A stretch of DNA of 64,000 nucleotides. Origin: Pseudoalteromonas rubra. GTDB lineage: Bacteria > Pseudomonadota > Gammaproteobacteria > Enterobacterales > Alteromonadaceae. Position 1 is the first letter of the stretch; the number at the start of each line of letters is the position of its first letter. Below are positions 45,424 to 54,185 of this stretch, piece after piece. The DNA lies in NCBI RefSeq assembly GCF_005886805.2, contig NZ_CP045429.1, positions 1,272,501 to 1,336,500 of the forward strand, given 5' to 3'. The translations under genes were made by a program, and so were the position numbers. The notes beneath the pieces were generated by a model. It was given only the letters and a program-made list of their open reading frames with translations. It ran no database searches and was not told where the DNA came from.

Positions 45424-45699
45424 ATGAAGCAATATATGTATGCAAAGCCGCGGTTAACGCAGCAAAAAAGAACCCCGATGGGGGCAGATATCCTGAGATT
45501 TGCCCGTCTCTTAAGAGGTTATACGCAGGCTGAGTCAGCAGCACATTATGGCGTCGAAGAGCGCACGCTGAGACGCTGGGAAAACAAAGAATACAGCCCT
45601 AGGTGGAACGACGTTGTCGGTCTGGTCGAGGATGTTTATGCACTCGATATTTTAGAAGTAATAGGAAAGATCAATGATGATGACACAACCAACCATTAA
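45424..45699 (+). CDS. Small helix-turn-helix regulator of the tail locus
   Basis: A 91-aa DNA-binding protein; the HTH region is ILRFARLLRGYTQAESAAHYG then TLRRWENKE, the Cro/C1 pattern. TATAAGGAAAACG gives the ribosome site. It overlaps the next gene by 26 bases and is the first gene of the tail-like block, so it is a good candidate for the controlling regulator. Confidence 0.75.
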   Translation: MKQYMYAKPRLTQQKRTPMGADILRFARLLRGYTQAESAAHYGVEERTLRRWENKEYSPRWNDVVGLVEDVYALDILEVIGKINDDDTTNH

Positions 45700-46036
45700 G
45701 CAGTTACGCGCCGCTTTAAAACGCTGGGGTCGTTTCTGGCGTGCAAAAGAACTGGGTAAAGGGTTTAGCCGTCAGGCCGTGACCGAGCGAGTAGGTGATT
45801 CCAGTGCCCGTTATGTGAGCAGCGATATGATGAGCGTGCCTGAAGAAATAGAGACATTGACACAGCAGATTGCACAACTTAGGCCTGAATGTATCCGTGC
45901 ACTGCGCGGTAAGTATCTGGTTGAAGGAGACATAGCACAGGTTGCAAAAACGCTGGGTTTTGACTCAAAACGCTCGTTAGAGTTTTGGCTCGTTAAAGCT
46001 GAGCGTAGTCTGCTTCAGAGCTTGTGTCAGCCATAA
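45674..46036 (+). CDS. Phage late-regulator-like protein (Q/antiterminator-type or sigma-like)
   Basis: A 120-aa basic protein overlapping the HTH gene. Starts with a Lys/Arg-rich helix (QLRAALKRWGRFWRAKELG) and ends with a region 4-like helix-turn-helix (ALRGKYLVEGDIAQVAKTLGF, then LEFWLVKAERSLL). Such small proteins sit at the head of phage-tail and late operons and act as antiterminators or late activators. The function assignment is by position and layout. Confidence 0.55.
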   Translation: MMMTQPTIKQLRAALKRWGRFWRAKELGKGFSRQAVTERVGDSSARYVSSDMMSVPEEIETLTQQIAQLRPECIRALRGKYLVEGDIAQVAKTLGFDSKRSLEFWLVKAERSLLQSLCQP

Positions 46037-46047
46037 GGAGGAACACA

Positions 46048-46467
46048 ATGACAATTATGAATACGGTTGAGCAGATAAAAAAACATGAGGGATTCCGTCG
46101 TTTTCCTTATTACTGCACCGCTGGCAAACTCACGATAGGGTATGGCAGAAATTTGGAACAAAATGGTATAGCTGAGGAAGAAGCGGAGCAGTTATTGGCA
46201 CAGGATGTGGCCAATGCTCAGGCTGGTGTGCGGCGTCGTGTTGATATCTCTCATTGCAATGAAGCTCGTCAGGCAGTGCTGACAAATATGGCCTTCAACC
46301 TCGGTGTGCGAGGGTTGCTGGGTTTCAATAACATGCTTGATGCGGTGCAACATGGCGACTTTGAGCGAGCAGCACTGGAAATGCTGGATAGTCGCTGGGC
46401 CAGACAAGTTCCTGAGCGCGCAGAGGAGCTGGCGCAGCAAATGTTCAGTGGGCAGTGGCAATCTTAA
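46048..46467 (+). CDS. Endolysin, T4-type lysozyme (GH24)
   Basis: A 139-aa muramidase that cuts peptidoglycan. The ATG at 46048 has AAGGAGGA upstream. The catalytic set E14, C23, T29 is spaced 9 and 6 residues as in T4 lysozyme (E11, D20, T26), with Cys in place of the Asp, as in many prophage endolysins. ARQAVLTNMAFNLG and RWARQVPERAEELAQQM are family motifs. There is no signal sequence, so release would need a holin, for which the next gene is a candidate. Confidence 0.93.
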   Translation: MTIMNTVEQIKKHEGFRRFPYYCTAGKLTIGYGRNLEQNGIAEEEAEQLLAQDVANAQAGVRRRVDISHCNEARQAVLTNMAFNLGVRGLLGFNNMLDAVQHGDFERAALEMLDSRWARQVPERAEELAQQMFSGQWQS

Positions 46468-46503
46468 ATTGGGGGAAACTATGAATGAGGAGGTGGCCAA
46501 ACC

Positions 46504-46749
46504 ATGCAAGCCGACCAATGGCAAATGAAAAAGGAGCTGAATCTGGCTCATATCCTGACCACCATTGCACTGTTGGTGTCAGGCATTTTATATCTCAATG
46601 ATCTGGACAAGCGGATCACCACGAATTCGCAGGAGCTTGCACATCTCAAGCAAATCCGCAAAGAGGACCAGAAGCGCATTGAAAAGCGTCTTGACTCTAT
46701 CGATAAAAAGCTCGACGCATTGTTGAGTGCTAAACGAAACAACGGTTAG
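46504..46749 (+). CDS. Small membrane protein with coiled coil (holin-like/DUF2730-like)
   Basis: An 81-aa protein with one hydrophobic segment (about residues 17-33) and a strongly charged C-terminal coiled coil. Follows the lysozyme by 36 bases. Similar proteins in P2/Mu-type loci are called holin accessory or DUF2730; the lysis role is inferred from position. A 129-base gap before J1 seems to lack a terminator. Confidence 0.6.
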   Translation: MQADQWQMKKELNLAHILTTIALLVSGILYLNDLDKRITTNSQELAHLKQIRKEDQKRIEKRLDSIDKKLDALLSAKRNNG

Positions 46750-46878
46750 CCAGCAGGGCGGTCGATACCGACACGCGTATCGTGAAGTACCGTCACCACA
46801 TTTCTACACATTGACTGAAACTGACTTACCTGAGCAACGCTGTTCGGGCCGGACAGTTTTTGCCTGAGGAATTGACCT

Positions 46879-47700
46879 ATGAATACCGCGATAGATCTGT
46901 CACGCCTGGCACCACCAGCGGTGATAGAAACATTGAACTACGAAGAGATCCGCGCTGAGTTAGTTGAGGCGATATCGGAACGTTTGCCTGAACACAGCTT
47001 TTTGGCATCTGATCCTGCCATCAAAGTGCTGGAGGTTGCTGCCTACCGGGAATTGCTTCTGAGACAAAGGGTGAACGACGCTGCACAAGCGGTGATGCTG
47101 GCCTTCGCCTCAGGCAGTAATCTTGATCACCTCGGTGGCTTGTTTGGTGTTGCACGGGCTGATGCAGAAGATGATGAGCGTTATCGGGCGCGTATTCCGC
47201 TTTCTTTAGAAAGCCACAGTATGGCCGGTACGACAGGTGCTTATCAGTTTCAGTCTTTGCTCGCAGACGCTCGGGTACGGGATGTTCATGTTACATCGAG
47301 CACACCCGGCGTGGTTGAAGTAACAGTACTGACCGACATAGGTGCTGATCTGGCAGCGGTACAAAGTGCAGTGTCAGACCATCTGAATCATGAGGATGTT
47401 CGGCCATTGACGGATCAGGTGCAGGTATCGGCCACCAGGCCAACCAGTGTGCCTGTTGAAGCCCACGTTTATCTTAACCCGGGTGTGAATGAGTCGCAGG
47501 TCAGACTGGCGATTGATACTGCACTGGATGCATTTAATCAGGCGCATACCCGGTTGGGTAAAGAGATCCCGCACTCTGCAATTATCGATCTGTTACATCA
47601 GGGCGGGGTGCGCAAAATTAAATTATTGTCACCTTCGGATGACATAACGCCCGAAGATACGCAGGCCGTGAGTTTGTCGCTGCATTTGAGTTTTTTCTAG
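46879..47700 (+). CDS. Baseplate assembly protein J, module 1
   Basis: A 273-aa homologue of P2 gpJ, a wedge protein of the baseplate. The N-terminal patch SDPAIKVLEVAAYRELLLRQ and LDHLGGLFGVARAD are the family's most conserved parts; the C-terminal third has beta-strand patterns (VEAHVYLNPG). About 30 residues shorter than gpJ of P2. First gene of module 1, followed ten bases after the stop by the I homologue. Paralogues at 50884, 55612 and 63730. Confidence 0.92.
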   Translation: MNTAIDLSRLAPPAVIETLNYEEIRAELVEAISERLPEHSFLASDPAIKVLEVAAYRELLLRQRVNDAAQAVMLAFASGSNLDHLGGLFGVARADAEDDERYRARIPLSLESHSMAGTTGAYQFQSLLADARVRDVHVTSSTPGVVEVTVLTDIGADLAAVQSAVSDHLNHEDVRPLTDQVQVSATRPTSVPVEAHVYLNPGVNESQVRLAIDTALDAFNQAHTRLGKEIPHSAIIDLLHQGGVRKIKLLSPSDDITPEDTQAVSLSLHLSFF

Positions 47701-47709
47701 GAGGTCTTC

Positions 47710-48624
47710 GTGACAGTCAGTACTGATTTACTGCCGCCAGGTGCCTCTGAATTAGAACGCAGCCTGAGTGCAGGCACACACTATGCGGAGCGGGGTGTCA
47801 CACCTGAGCATGTGGCCAAGCTCTGGGATCCGCAAACGTGCCCGGAGTCTCTGCTGCCCTGGCTGGCATGGGCCCTGTCGGTGGATGAATGGGATGAAAA
47901 CTGGCCGAGCGAAACCAAACGGGCGTTGATCGCTCGCTCAGTTCCGATCCACAAGCACAAGGGAACCGTCGGCTCAGTGAAACGAGCGCTCTCTTCGCTG
48001 GGTCTGGAGCTGGAGTTTTTCGAGTGGTTTGAAGATACCGATGATGTTTATCTGGCGCCTTACTTAAGCACGGAGCCACATACCTTCGTTTTTATTGCCT
48101 GGGCCAATGCGCTGCCTTACACCAGCCGGGCTGTCAAGCTGGATCAAAGCCTTTACGATGCTATCCATCGGGTGACCAACCAGACTAAGCCACAAAAGGC
48201 GCACTTTGATTTCCTGGTGGGGATGAAAATGGCGAGCGCTGCGGCGGCGGGGGCAATTGTCCATCCGATCACGCATAAGCGCTTATATGGTGCGGTTGAG
48301 CCCTGTATTGGCGACAAAGCCAAACAGCGTGACAGCCAGGCGAGTGTGTCTGTGGCTGCGTCTTTATCCGATAAGCGTTATCAGGTACTCAGGCACCGTG
48401 CTGGAGTGGATAAACTACGTCACCGGATCTCTCAGTGCGGTTTACGCCAGGCATTTTGTATGACACGCCGACCTGTGCAGGTTGTTCGTTTCAGAGGACT
48501 GTCGGATCAGCGTATTCCCGATGAATTTATTAACAGTGTCAGTTGCGCCGCCCCGGTGATGCATATCAGTCGCCGTCGGGTGAGTGCAGTGCGTTGCTAT
48601 GGCACGCTTGGCGCACCTGCATAA
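47710..48624 (+). CDS. Tail protein I, module 1
   Basis: A 304-aa homologue of P2 gpI, the baseplate protein partner of gpJ. GTG start with AGGAGGT. Motifs LLPPGASELERSLS, LWDPQTCPESLLPWLAWALS and VDEWDENWP are typical, as is KHKGTVGSVKRALSSLG. A C-terminal extension of about 90 residues beyond the usual gpI end (rich in Arg/Ala) is special to this copy. Between J1 and the collar protein. Confidence 0.9.
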   Translation: MTVSTDLLPPGASELERSLSAGTHYAERGVTPEHVAKLWDPQTCPESLLPWLAWALSVDEWDENWPSETKRALIARSVPIHKHKGTVGSVKRALSSLGLELEFFEWFEDTDDVYLAPYLSTEPHTFVFIAWANALPYTSRAVKLDQSLYDAIHRVTNQTKPQKAHFDFLVGMKMASAAAAGAIVHPITHKRLYGAVEPCIGDKAKQRDSQASVSVAASLSDKRYQVLRHRAGVDKLRHRISQCGLRQAFCMTRRPVQVVRFRGLSDQRIPDEFINSVSCAAPVMHISRRRVSAVRCYGTLGAPA

Positions 48625-48638
48625 AGGAGTTTCTAACA

Positions 48639-49196
48639 ATGAGTATTTTACTTCAGCCCGTGATCACTTCGGCGGGCTTGTCGGCGCTGTTCAGAGCGCA
48701 ACAAGGTGGTTTTAAAGCCAAAATCAGTAAAGTGGGTCTGGGCAGCGGTAGTTATCAGCCCCATGAAGGGATCACTCGTCTGCAGGACGAGAAATACAAA
48801 CTGGATCTGGCCAGTGCCAAAACACTCGCCGATGGCAAACAGCTACACCTCACGGTGCGTGATGCTGAGCCGATAGCGGGAGAGGGGTTTTTCGTCAATG
48901 AAATCGGTTTTTACACCGAAGAAGAAGTCGATGGACAAATACAGCATGTGTTGTTCGCTGTGTATTCCTCCCCAACTGAGTCAATTGCTTATAAATCCAA
49001 TGACGTTGAGTTGCTACTGGCGTTTGACTTGACCCTGACAGGCGTGCCATCAGACTCAATCACAGTGATCGATCAGGGGGTTGAGTTCAATATTTTGGTG
49101 GCCCCTGAGCTGGCCAAAATGGGCAAGGCACAAATCGGCAATATGCATCGACATCTGAAACTCAAGTTTGCACTGATGGACAACGGCGTGCTTTAG
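48639..49196 (+). CDS. Tail-collar fibre protein N-terminal type, module 1
   Basis: A 185-aa protein; ATG at 48639 has AAGGAG. It matches the phage tail-collar fibre domain (DUF3751 type): VITSAGLSALFRAQQGG, then KVGLGSGSY, and NEIGFYTEEE. In P2-like phages this domain forms the N-terminus of gpH and attaches the fibre to the baseplate; here it is a free protein. It probably joins the following fibre to the wedge. Confidence 0.88.
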   Translation: MSILLQPVITSAGLSALFRAQQGGFKAKISKVGLGSGSYQPHEGITRLQDEKYKLDLASAKTLADGKQLHLTVRDAEPIAGEGFFVNEIGFYTEEEVDGQIQHVLFAVYSSPTESIAYKSNDVELLLAFDLTLTGVPSDSITVIDQGVEFNILVAPELAKMGKAQIGNMHRHLKLKFALMDNGVL

Positions 49197-49229
49197 GCAC
49201 CAGAACAGAATACACAAGGAGGCACTACG

Positions 49230-49502
49230 ATGACGCAATACAGCACGGCTCCTGAGCGGGCACAACAGCTGGCCGAAGAGGCCATAAAATTACTCAAACA
49301 AGCCAAAGCACTGCAACATCAGGCGCACGTTGATGCTGCCCGGGTGCAGGCCTATCAACAGCACAGTGACGGCCTCGCATTTCAGTTTTTGGCGGCATGC
49401 GCTGAGTATGGTGAACACAGCCCGCAGGCTGGCAAGGCCCGTGAGCGCTGGCTGGGCGCACGTAACGCCATTAAAGCGCAGTTTCCAAGAACTTCAATTT
49501 AG
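49230..49502 (+). CDS. Small helical protein in the tail module 1
   Basis: A 90-aa protein, mostly helix rich in Ala/Gln (LLKQAKALQHQAHVD), probably a coiled coil. ACAAGGAGG before the start. It lies between the collar protein and the fibre, where module 2 has none and module 3 has an unrelated 72-aa protein. Function unknown; may stabilise the fibre trimer or act as a chaperone. Confidence 0.6.
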   Translation: MTQYSTAPERAQQLAEEAIKLLKQAKALQHQAHVDAARVQAYQQHSDGLAFQFLAACAEYGEHSPQAGKARERWLGARNAIKAQFPRTSI

Positions 49503-49536
49503 ACACTTTTTAACTCAAATTTAAACGGAGAAATAT

Positions 49537-50352
49537 ATGGCATTAGAACACGATATTGCCAGCCTGGTTGAAGCCTCAGAAGCCCTGACCAGCACGGTAG
49601 ACAACAAAATTCAGAGTATTGATAGCGCGCTCAATGCGGCTATTAGTGCTTCACAGAGCAAAACGGATCAGCATCTGGCAAAAGTGGATGCGAAGCTGAG
49701 TTCGTATACGGAATCTCAGTCGCATTTTCGAGTGACAAAGAACCAGGCCCTTGTTCCAAATACAGATGGTTCATTTCCAAAGGACTGGGGCGCAGGGATT
49801 TTAAAACAAGCCAGGTTAGTTGAGACTGTAGAAACCGGGGTTGAAGTAAACGACAGAAGCGAGCTTGCACGTGAGTTTTTACGCGCAATCGGCTCAGACA
49901 CGAAGTATTTTGCCAAGAACTTTAATATCTGGGAGCTGGAGTTTGCCCCTTACCGCAATATCACCAATGCGCAGGGGAATACTGAGAAAGCACAATCATA
50001 CATGATGTATCAATACGTGCGTCGTCCTACCTTCATGACGTGTGCAGCGGTTGTAAAACACATTCGTGGTGTGGTGCCAACTGGGTTTTGGTGTAGCGGT
50101 TTAGAAGCAAATGCGCCTGCTAAGGTGTGCGGCGGTGGTATAGGCCATAGTAATCGTAATTTGTACACACATTGCCACCCTTACATCAATGGTACGCACC
50201 TTGATCTGTCTGAAACAACGGTGATTCAGGTTGCATTGCCTGCGGTAGTCACTGGTAATGTCCCAATTGCTAGCGCCTGGGGTCAGTTCCCATACTTGGG
50301 TGACAGTGCAGTGTCTGCTTATGAACATCAACCAACCCCAACTTTACCTTAG
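49537..50352 (+). CDS. Tail fibre, module 1
   Basis: A 271-aa protein with an N-terminal coiled-coil anchor (LVEASEALTSTVDNKIQSID, about 10-65) and a C-terminal domain of beta type. The anchor resembles the start of the 54186 fibre (LTEANNALTGQVIAK…ID), so the two may bind the same site. The C-terminal domain is unlike the other fibres and probably defines the target receptor. Ends ten bases before a small chaperone-like gene. Confidence 0.7.
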   Translation: MALEHDIASLVEASEALTSTVDNKIQSIDSALNAAISASQSKTDQHLAKVDAKLSSYTESQSHFRVTKNQALVPNTDGSFPKDWGAGILKQARLVETVETGVEVNDRSELAREFLRAIGSDTKYFAKNFNIWELEFAPYRNITNAQGNTEKAQSYMMYQYVRRPTFMTCAAVVKHIRGVVPTGFWCSGLEANAPAKVCGGGIGHSNRNLYTHCHPYINGTHLDLSETTVIQVALPAVVTGNVPIASAWGQFPYLGDSAVSAYEHQPTPTLP

Positions 50353-50361
50353 GAGTGCAAC

Positions 50362-50814
50362 ATGGCAAAACTTATCGTCAATAATCAAATAGCAGAGCAA
50401 TTCTTTGACCCATTTACCCCACCCGCGGTGATTGCGCAGTTTGTGGAGGAAAACTTCGGACAACATAGTGAGTACTCCATTGAGCTGAGTGAGGCTGAGC
50501 AGCAAATGATAAATCGTATTCAGGTTCGTAGTGACGTAGAAAAGCAAGTAGCAGACAGCCAGTCCTTGCTTGGTACAACGTCGGACACGACACACTTATT
50601 ACTCAACGAACTCAGTGGATTCGTCAACAAACTGTCGGAAGCCAATAGCCTGGAAGACGTGAAAGCGTCTGTGACCTCTCTGAAAGCCAGCATTGGTGAT
50701 ATTGAAGGGAAAGTGGCAACGGGTGAGCTGACTTTTCCATATCAGAGCAAAGGGTTGGACACTGTAAAGCAGGAGATCATTGAACGCGCCAATGGCGTTA
50801 ACAACCTGCTGTAA
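50362..50814 (+). CDS. Small protein after fibre 1 (chaperone-like)
   Basis: A 150-aa acidic protein with helical segments, starting just after fibre 1. In the two other modules the equivalent place is taken by tail-assembly chaperones, so it may be a fibre-assembly helper. No DUF recognised. Confidence 0.5.
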   Translation: MAKLIVNNQIAEQFFDPFTPPAVIAQFVEENFGQHSEYSIELSEAEQQMINRIQVRSDVEKQVADSQSLLGTTSDTTHLLLNELSGFVNKLSEANSLEDVKASVTSLKASIGDIEGKVATGELTFPYQSKGLDTVKQEIIERANGVNNLL

Positions 50815-50883
50815 CCCTTGCCCGCTCGCTACATTTTTTCGCTGCCCGCCTTAATTTCCAAACTTGTAATATCAGGAGCTGCT

Positions 50884-51873
50884 ATGTCTCTGACCAATTT
50901 TAGTGCCATAGATATGGCCCGTTTACCTACGCCTAAGCTGATAGAGCAGCTGAGTTTTGATGAGATAAAAACCGCGATTGTGGCGGATTTTTCCCAACGC
51001 TATGACGGGGCAGTGCTGGATTATGCCAGTGATCCCGCCATTAAGCTCATAGAGGCCTTTGCCTATCGAGAAATGCTGTTGCGGCAGCGTATAAATGAGG
51101 CGGCTGAAGCTGTATTACTGGCCAAAGCCAGCAGCACTGAGCTGGATTACTTGGGGGCACGTTTTGGCGTTGAACGTGCTGTAACCTCACCAGGCAATGC
51201 CAAAGCGGTTCCTTCTGTGTCTGCGGAGTATGAAAGTGATGAGCGCTATCGTGAACGCATTCGCCTGGCACTGGAAGGATTCAGTACTGCGGGACCCGCG
51301 GGCGCTTATGTGTTTCATGCTATGAAAGCCTCACCGAAGGTACGGGATGTGTATGTATCCGCACCTGAATTCGAGCGTGCTTCAGTGACTGACGACAGCG
51401 CGACAAGCGCATTCGTACTGACCTGTACATCAAATGCGGGATTAAGCGAGCCGATGCCGGGTGATGTGGCAGTGACCATTCTCAGTGATGAGGGCTCGGG
51501 CCTGGCATCGGACGCTTTATTGAATACAGTCCAGACGTATCTCAACCAGGATGAGATCCGTCCACTGACGGACAGAGTCAGGGTGATACCCGCTTCTATC
51601 CGCAGTTTTACCATCAATGCTCGCTTGTATTTATATCCGGGGATGGATAGCGATGCTATTAAGCAGCTGGCCATAAAAACCACCTCAGATTGGCTCAATG
51701 AGCACCGCAAACTCGGTCATGATATTTCTTTATCTGCTCTGTATGCGGTATTGCATCGTGAAGGCGTACAGCGGGTTGAGTTACTCGAACCACAGTGGGA
51801 CATCACGGTGGATCAGGATGAAGCAGCTTATTGCACCGCAATTGAAGTTGACATCGGAGGCGAGCATGTCTGA
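50884..51873 (+). CDS. Baseplate assembly protein J, module 2
   Basis: A 329-aa gpJ homologue; ATG at 50884 has AGGAG. Shares SDPAIKLIEAFAYREMLLRQ and LDYLGARFGVERA with J1 and has a longer insert around residues 115-135 and 165-185 than the other copies. Its TGA overlaps the ATG of I2 by 8 bases, so translation is coupled. Start of module 2. Confidence 0.92.
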   Translation: MSLTNFSAIDMARLPTPKLIEQLSFDEIKTAIVADFSQRYDGAVLDYASDPAIKLIEAFAYREMLLRQRINEAAEAVLLAKASSTELDYLGARFGVERAVTSPGNAKAVPSVSAEYESDERYRERIRLALEGFSTAGPAGAYVFHAMKASPKVRDVYVSAPEFERASVTDDSATSAFVLTCTSNAGLSEPMPGDVAVTILSDEGSGLASDALLNTVQTYLNQDEIRPLTDRVRVIPASIRSFTINARLYLYPGMDSDAIKQLAIKTTSDWLNEHRKLGHDISLSALYAVLHREGVQRVELLEPQWDITVDQDEAAYCTAIEVDIGGEHV

Positions 51874-52675
51874 GTCACTGCTACCCAATCAGGCAAGTAA
51901 GCTTGAGCGGGCATTGGATAACGCAGCAAGTCGCATCACCCAGGTGCCTGTATCACTTTCGCAACTTTGGGACCCATGGCACTGTCCGGTGCACTTTTTG
52001 CCCTGGCTGGCAGATGGGTTAAGCGTGGATAGCTGGGACAGTCTCTGGCCTGAGCATATTCAGCGTCAGGTGATTGCCGACAGTGTGCCTAATCACAGAA
52101 TTAAAGGCACCGCGGGGGCAGTTAAGCAGTCGCTGAGTAGCCTGAATGCCAGTGTTGAATTGCAGGAATGGTGGCAAACCGGTGGTGCACCACATAGTGC
52201 TGAGTTACTGGCACTGGCCCATGACAATCTGGACCCGCAAGGGGACACATTACTGACGCCAAAACTTCAGGCACAGCTGTGGCAAACAGTGGCTGCGACT
52301 AAACCATGTCGTAGTCAAATTCAGTTTCGCGTTGGGGTTGCGCAATCTGCTGAGTGTTCGCTAACCAATATGGCAGCCTCGCACTCCATGAGCCAGCTCA
52401 ACATGCAAGCAAGTCCTGCTTTTACGTTCAGGACTGAGTTATTCGCGATAGCTGGAACAGACAAACCTTCAATATCAGACAGTACAAACCTGCTGAACGA
52501 TGAGGGGGCTGAGTTTGATGAGCATAGCATAGTGCTCGCAGCGCGTTCTATGGGGTCCTGTATTGGAACCGGCAACTTTGAACAACAGAGCTACATGCGG
52601 TTTGAAGGTGAGTCAGAAGTAGCATCAAAGGCTAATACGCTATCAATTCAAAGTGTAAAAATGACGCTTATTTAA
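51866..52675 (+). CDS. Tail protein I, module 2
   Basis: A 269-aa gpI homologue. The start at 51866 has GGAGG upstream and overlaps the J2 end. The core matches I1: LLPNQASKLERALDNAAS, LWDPWHCPVHFLPWLADGLS and SVDSWDSLWP, then RIKGTAGAVKQSLSSLNAS. The C-terminal 70 residues are Ser/Asn/Thr-rich and unlike I1. Confidence 0.9.
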   Translation: MSESLLPNQASKLERALDNAASRITQVPVSLSQLWDPWHCPVHFLPWLADGLSVDSWDSLWPEHIQRQVIADSVPNHRIKGTAGAVKQSLSSLNASVELQEWWQTGGAPHSAELLALAHDNLDPQGDTLLTPKLQAQLWQTVAATKPCRSQIQFRVGVAQSAECSLTNMAASHSMSQLNMQASPAFTFRTELFAIAGTDKPSISDSTNLLNDEGAEFDEHSIVLAARSMGSCIGTGNFEQQSYMRFEGESEVASKANTLSIQSVKMTLI

Positions 52676-52686
52676 AAGGACATTAT

Positions 52687-53235
52687 ATGAATACGTATAC
52701 ACCTGTCATAACACAGCAGGGGTTAAATGCCGCTGTTAGCGCACATGATCAGGGGATCAAGATTGAAATTGCGCAGATAGCAGTGGGAGATCAAGGATAT
52801 ATCGCTCATCGTGACCAAATTCAGCTTAAAAACGAGCGAAATAGAGTCGATGTGAGTGGTGGTAAGGTCGTCGGTGCAGGTCATTACAACGTGACTGGGA
52901 CTTTCAAGGATACAGCGCAATATGCCGTGCGTGAAGTGGGGTTTTTTCTTAATGATCAAAATAGAACATTGTTTGCGGTGTGGTCTCACCCCGAAAATGC
53001 ATTGTTCTACCAGACTCCCTTGGCACAAATTGTTCAGGGGTTTGATCTGATCTTGAATGCTGTGCCTGGAGATAGCATTGATATCCACGCATCGGGTGAC
53101 CTCAATCTGTTCTACGGTGAAGAGTTTCTCACCATGGCACTGGCTCAGACAAAAATGGCCAGTGCTCAGATCCAATCAAATTTACGACAAATAGCTTTTA
53201 ATGAGCAGTTAATTCAAATGAGGAAAGCATTATGA
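52687..53235 (+). CDS. Tail-collar fibre protein N-terminal type, module 2
   Basis: A 182-aa protein like the 48639 one: VITQQGLNAAVSAHDQG, IAQIAVGDQGY and VREVGFFLNDQ. It should link the following fibres to the baseplate. Overlaps the fibre start by 4 bases. Confidence 0.88.
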   Translation: MNTYTPVITQQGLNAAVSAHDQGIKIEIAQIAVGDQGYIAHRDQIQLKNERNRVDVSGGKVVGAGHYNVTGTFKDTAQYAVREVGFFLNDQNRTLFAVWSHPENALFYQTPLAQIVQGFDLILNAVPGDSIDIHASGDLNLFYGEEFLTMALAQTKMASAQIQSNLRQIAFNEQLIQMRKAL

Positions 53236-54146
53236 CGACGCTGAGTCAGAAAATTGCAGAGCTAATTGATGAAAATGCCAACCTTGTCGCCGGCGCTCAG
53301 TTATTAACGAATGAAGTTAATAGTCAGCTGGGTCTCATTGATACTGCCCTGAATTCAGTGCCAGATACCGCAATTAATGCCATCAAGTCGCACTTGGAAA
53401 CCGAACTGTATGTAAATGCTGACCCCAATATCGGTAGCGATAACCATGATGGTAAAACGCCGGAACAACCGTTACAAACGTTGACTGAGGCATGCCGCCG
53501 TTTAACAGCCGGCTGCTCGGCACGCATAAAATTGGCGGCTAACGAAAAAACGCATTATTTCAGTGGTGTTATCCTACCAGACTGTAATGTTCAATTTGAA
53601 GCATACACACAAACGGATTGGCTCCATTACGGTCTGAAATTACACTGTACAGGTGCAGTGGCATTTAATACGCGGGGTATTAATACCCGAATTGCGCTGC
53701 AGTTTGATGGTGACTTTGAAAAGCATATTACGTTAGAGCACAATCGCTTGTTTGAGAACATTGGCAGAGCGAATTACTCACTTTCGAGCAGCAATGATTT
53801 TTACCCTGTGATTGTACTTTACGGGGGAGAAGGCGCACTGTTTCCGCACTTTGTTGCCGTTAACTACAGTCGCTTCGCCGGGGTTGGTACGGTTGCCATG
53901 CAAAATGTTACTTTTGCGGCAGATGTCAGCATGGTAAATGGTGAAAGAAGCTTCACATATATGCCACAGTTTAGAGCAGATATCTCGCCGACTGGTGGTG
54001 GCATTCTGGCATTTTATCGAAATGTAGAGGTATACGCCGAACAGTTCACTCCTCCGGATATCGAACTGGCTCCGGGTTGCTACCTGATAACCCAAACCAG
54101 TCCTGACAATTCGTGGCTGGTACATAACAAGCCTTCTCAGCCTTAA
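53232..54146 (+). CDS. Tail fibre 2a, beta-helix type
   Basis: A 304-aa protein; short N-terminal anchor (IDENANLVAGAQLLTNEV…ID) followed from about residue 58 by a right-handed beta-helix type start (YVNADPNIGSDNHDGKTPEQP), as found in tail spikes and phage enzymes. Its C-terminus (PPDIELAPGCYLI) probably holds the tip. A second fibre follows 39 bases later. Confidence 0.72.
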   Translation: MTTLSQKIAELIDENANLVAGAQLLTNEVNSQLGLIDTALNSVPDTAINAIKSHLETELYVNADPNIGSDNHDGKTPEQPLQTLTEACRRLTAGCSARIKLAANEKTHYFSGVILPDCNVQFEAYTQTDWLHYGLKLHCTGAVAFNTRGINTRIALQFDGDFEKHITLEHNRLFENIGRANYSLSSSNDFYPVIVLYGGEGALFPHFVAVNYSRFAGVGTVAMQNVTFAADVSMVNGERSFTYMPQFRADISPTGGGILAFYRNVEVYAEQFTPPDIELAPGCYLITQTSPDNSWLVHNKPSQP

Positions 54147-54185
54147 GCATACCCGCCGTACATTTTAACTATAAGGAATTGAATT

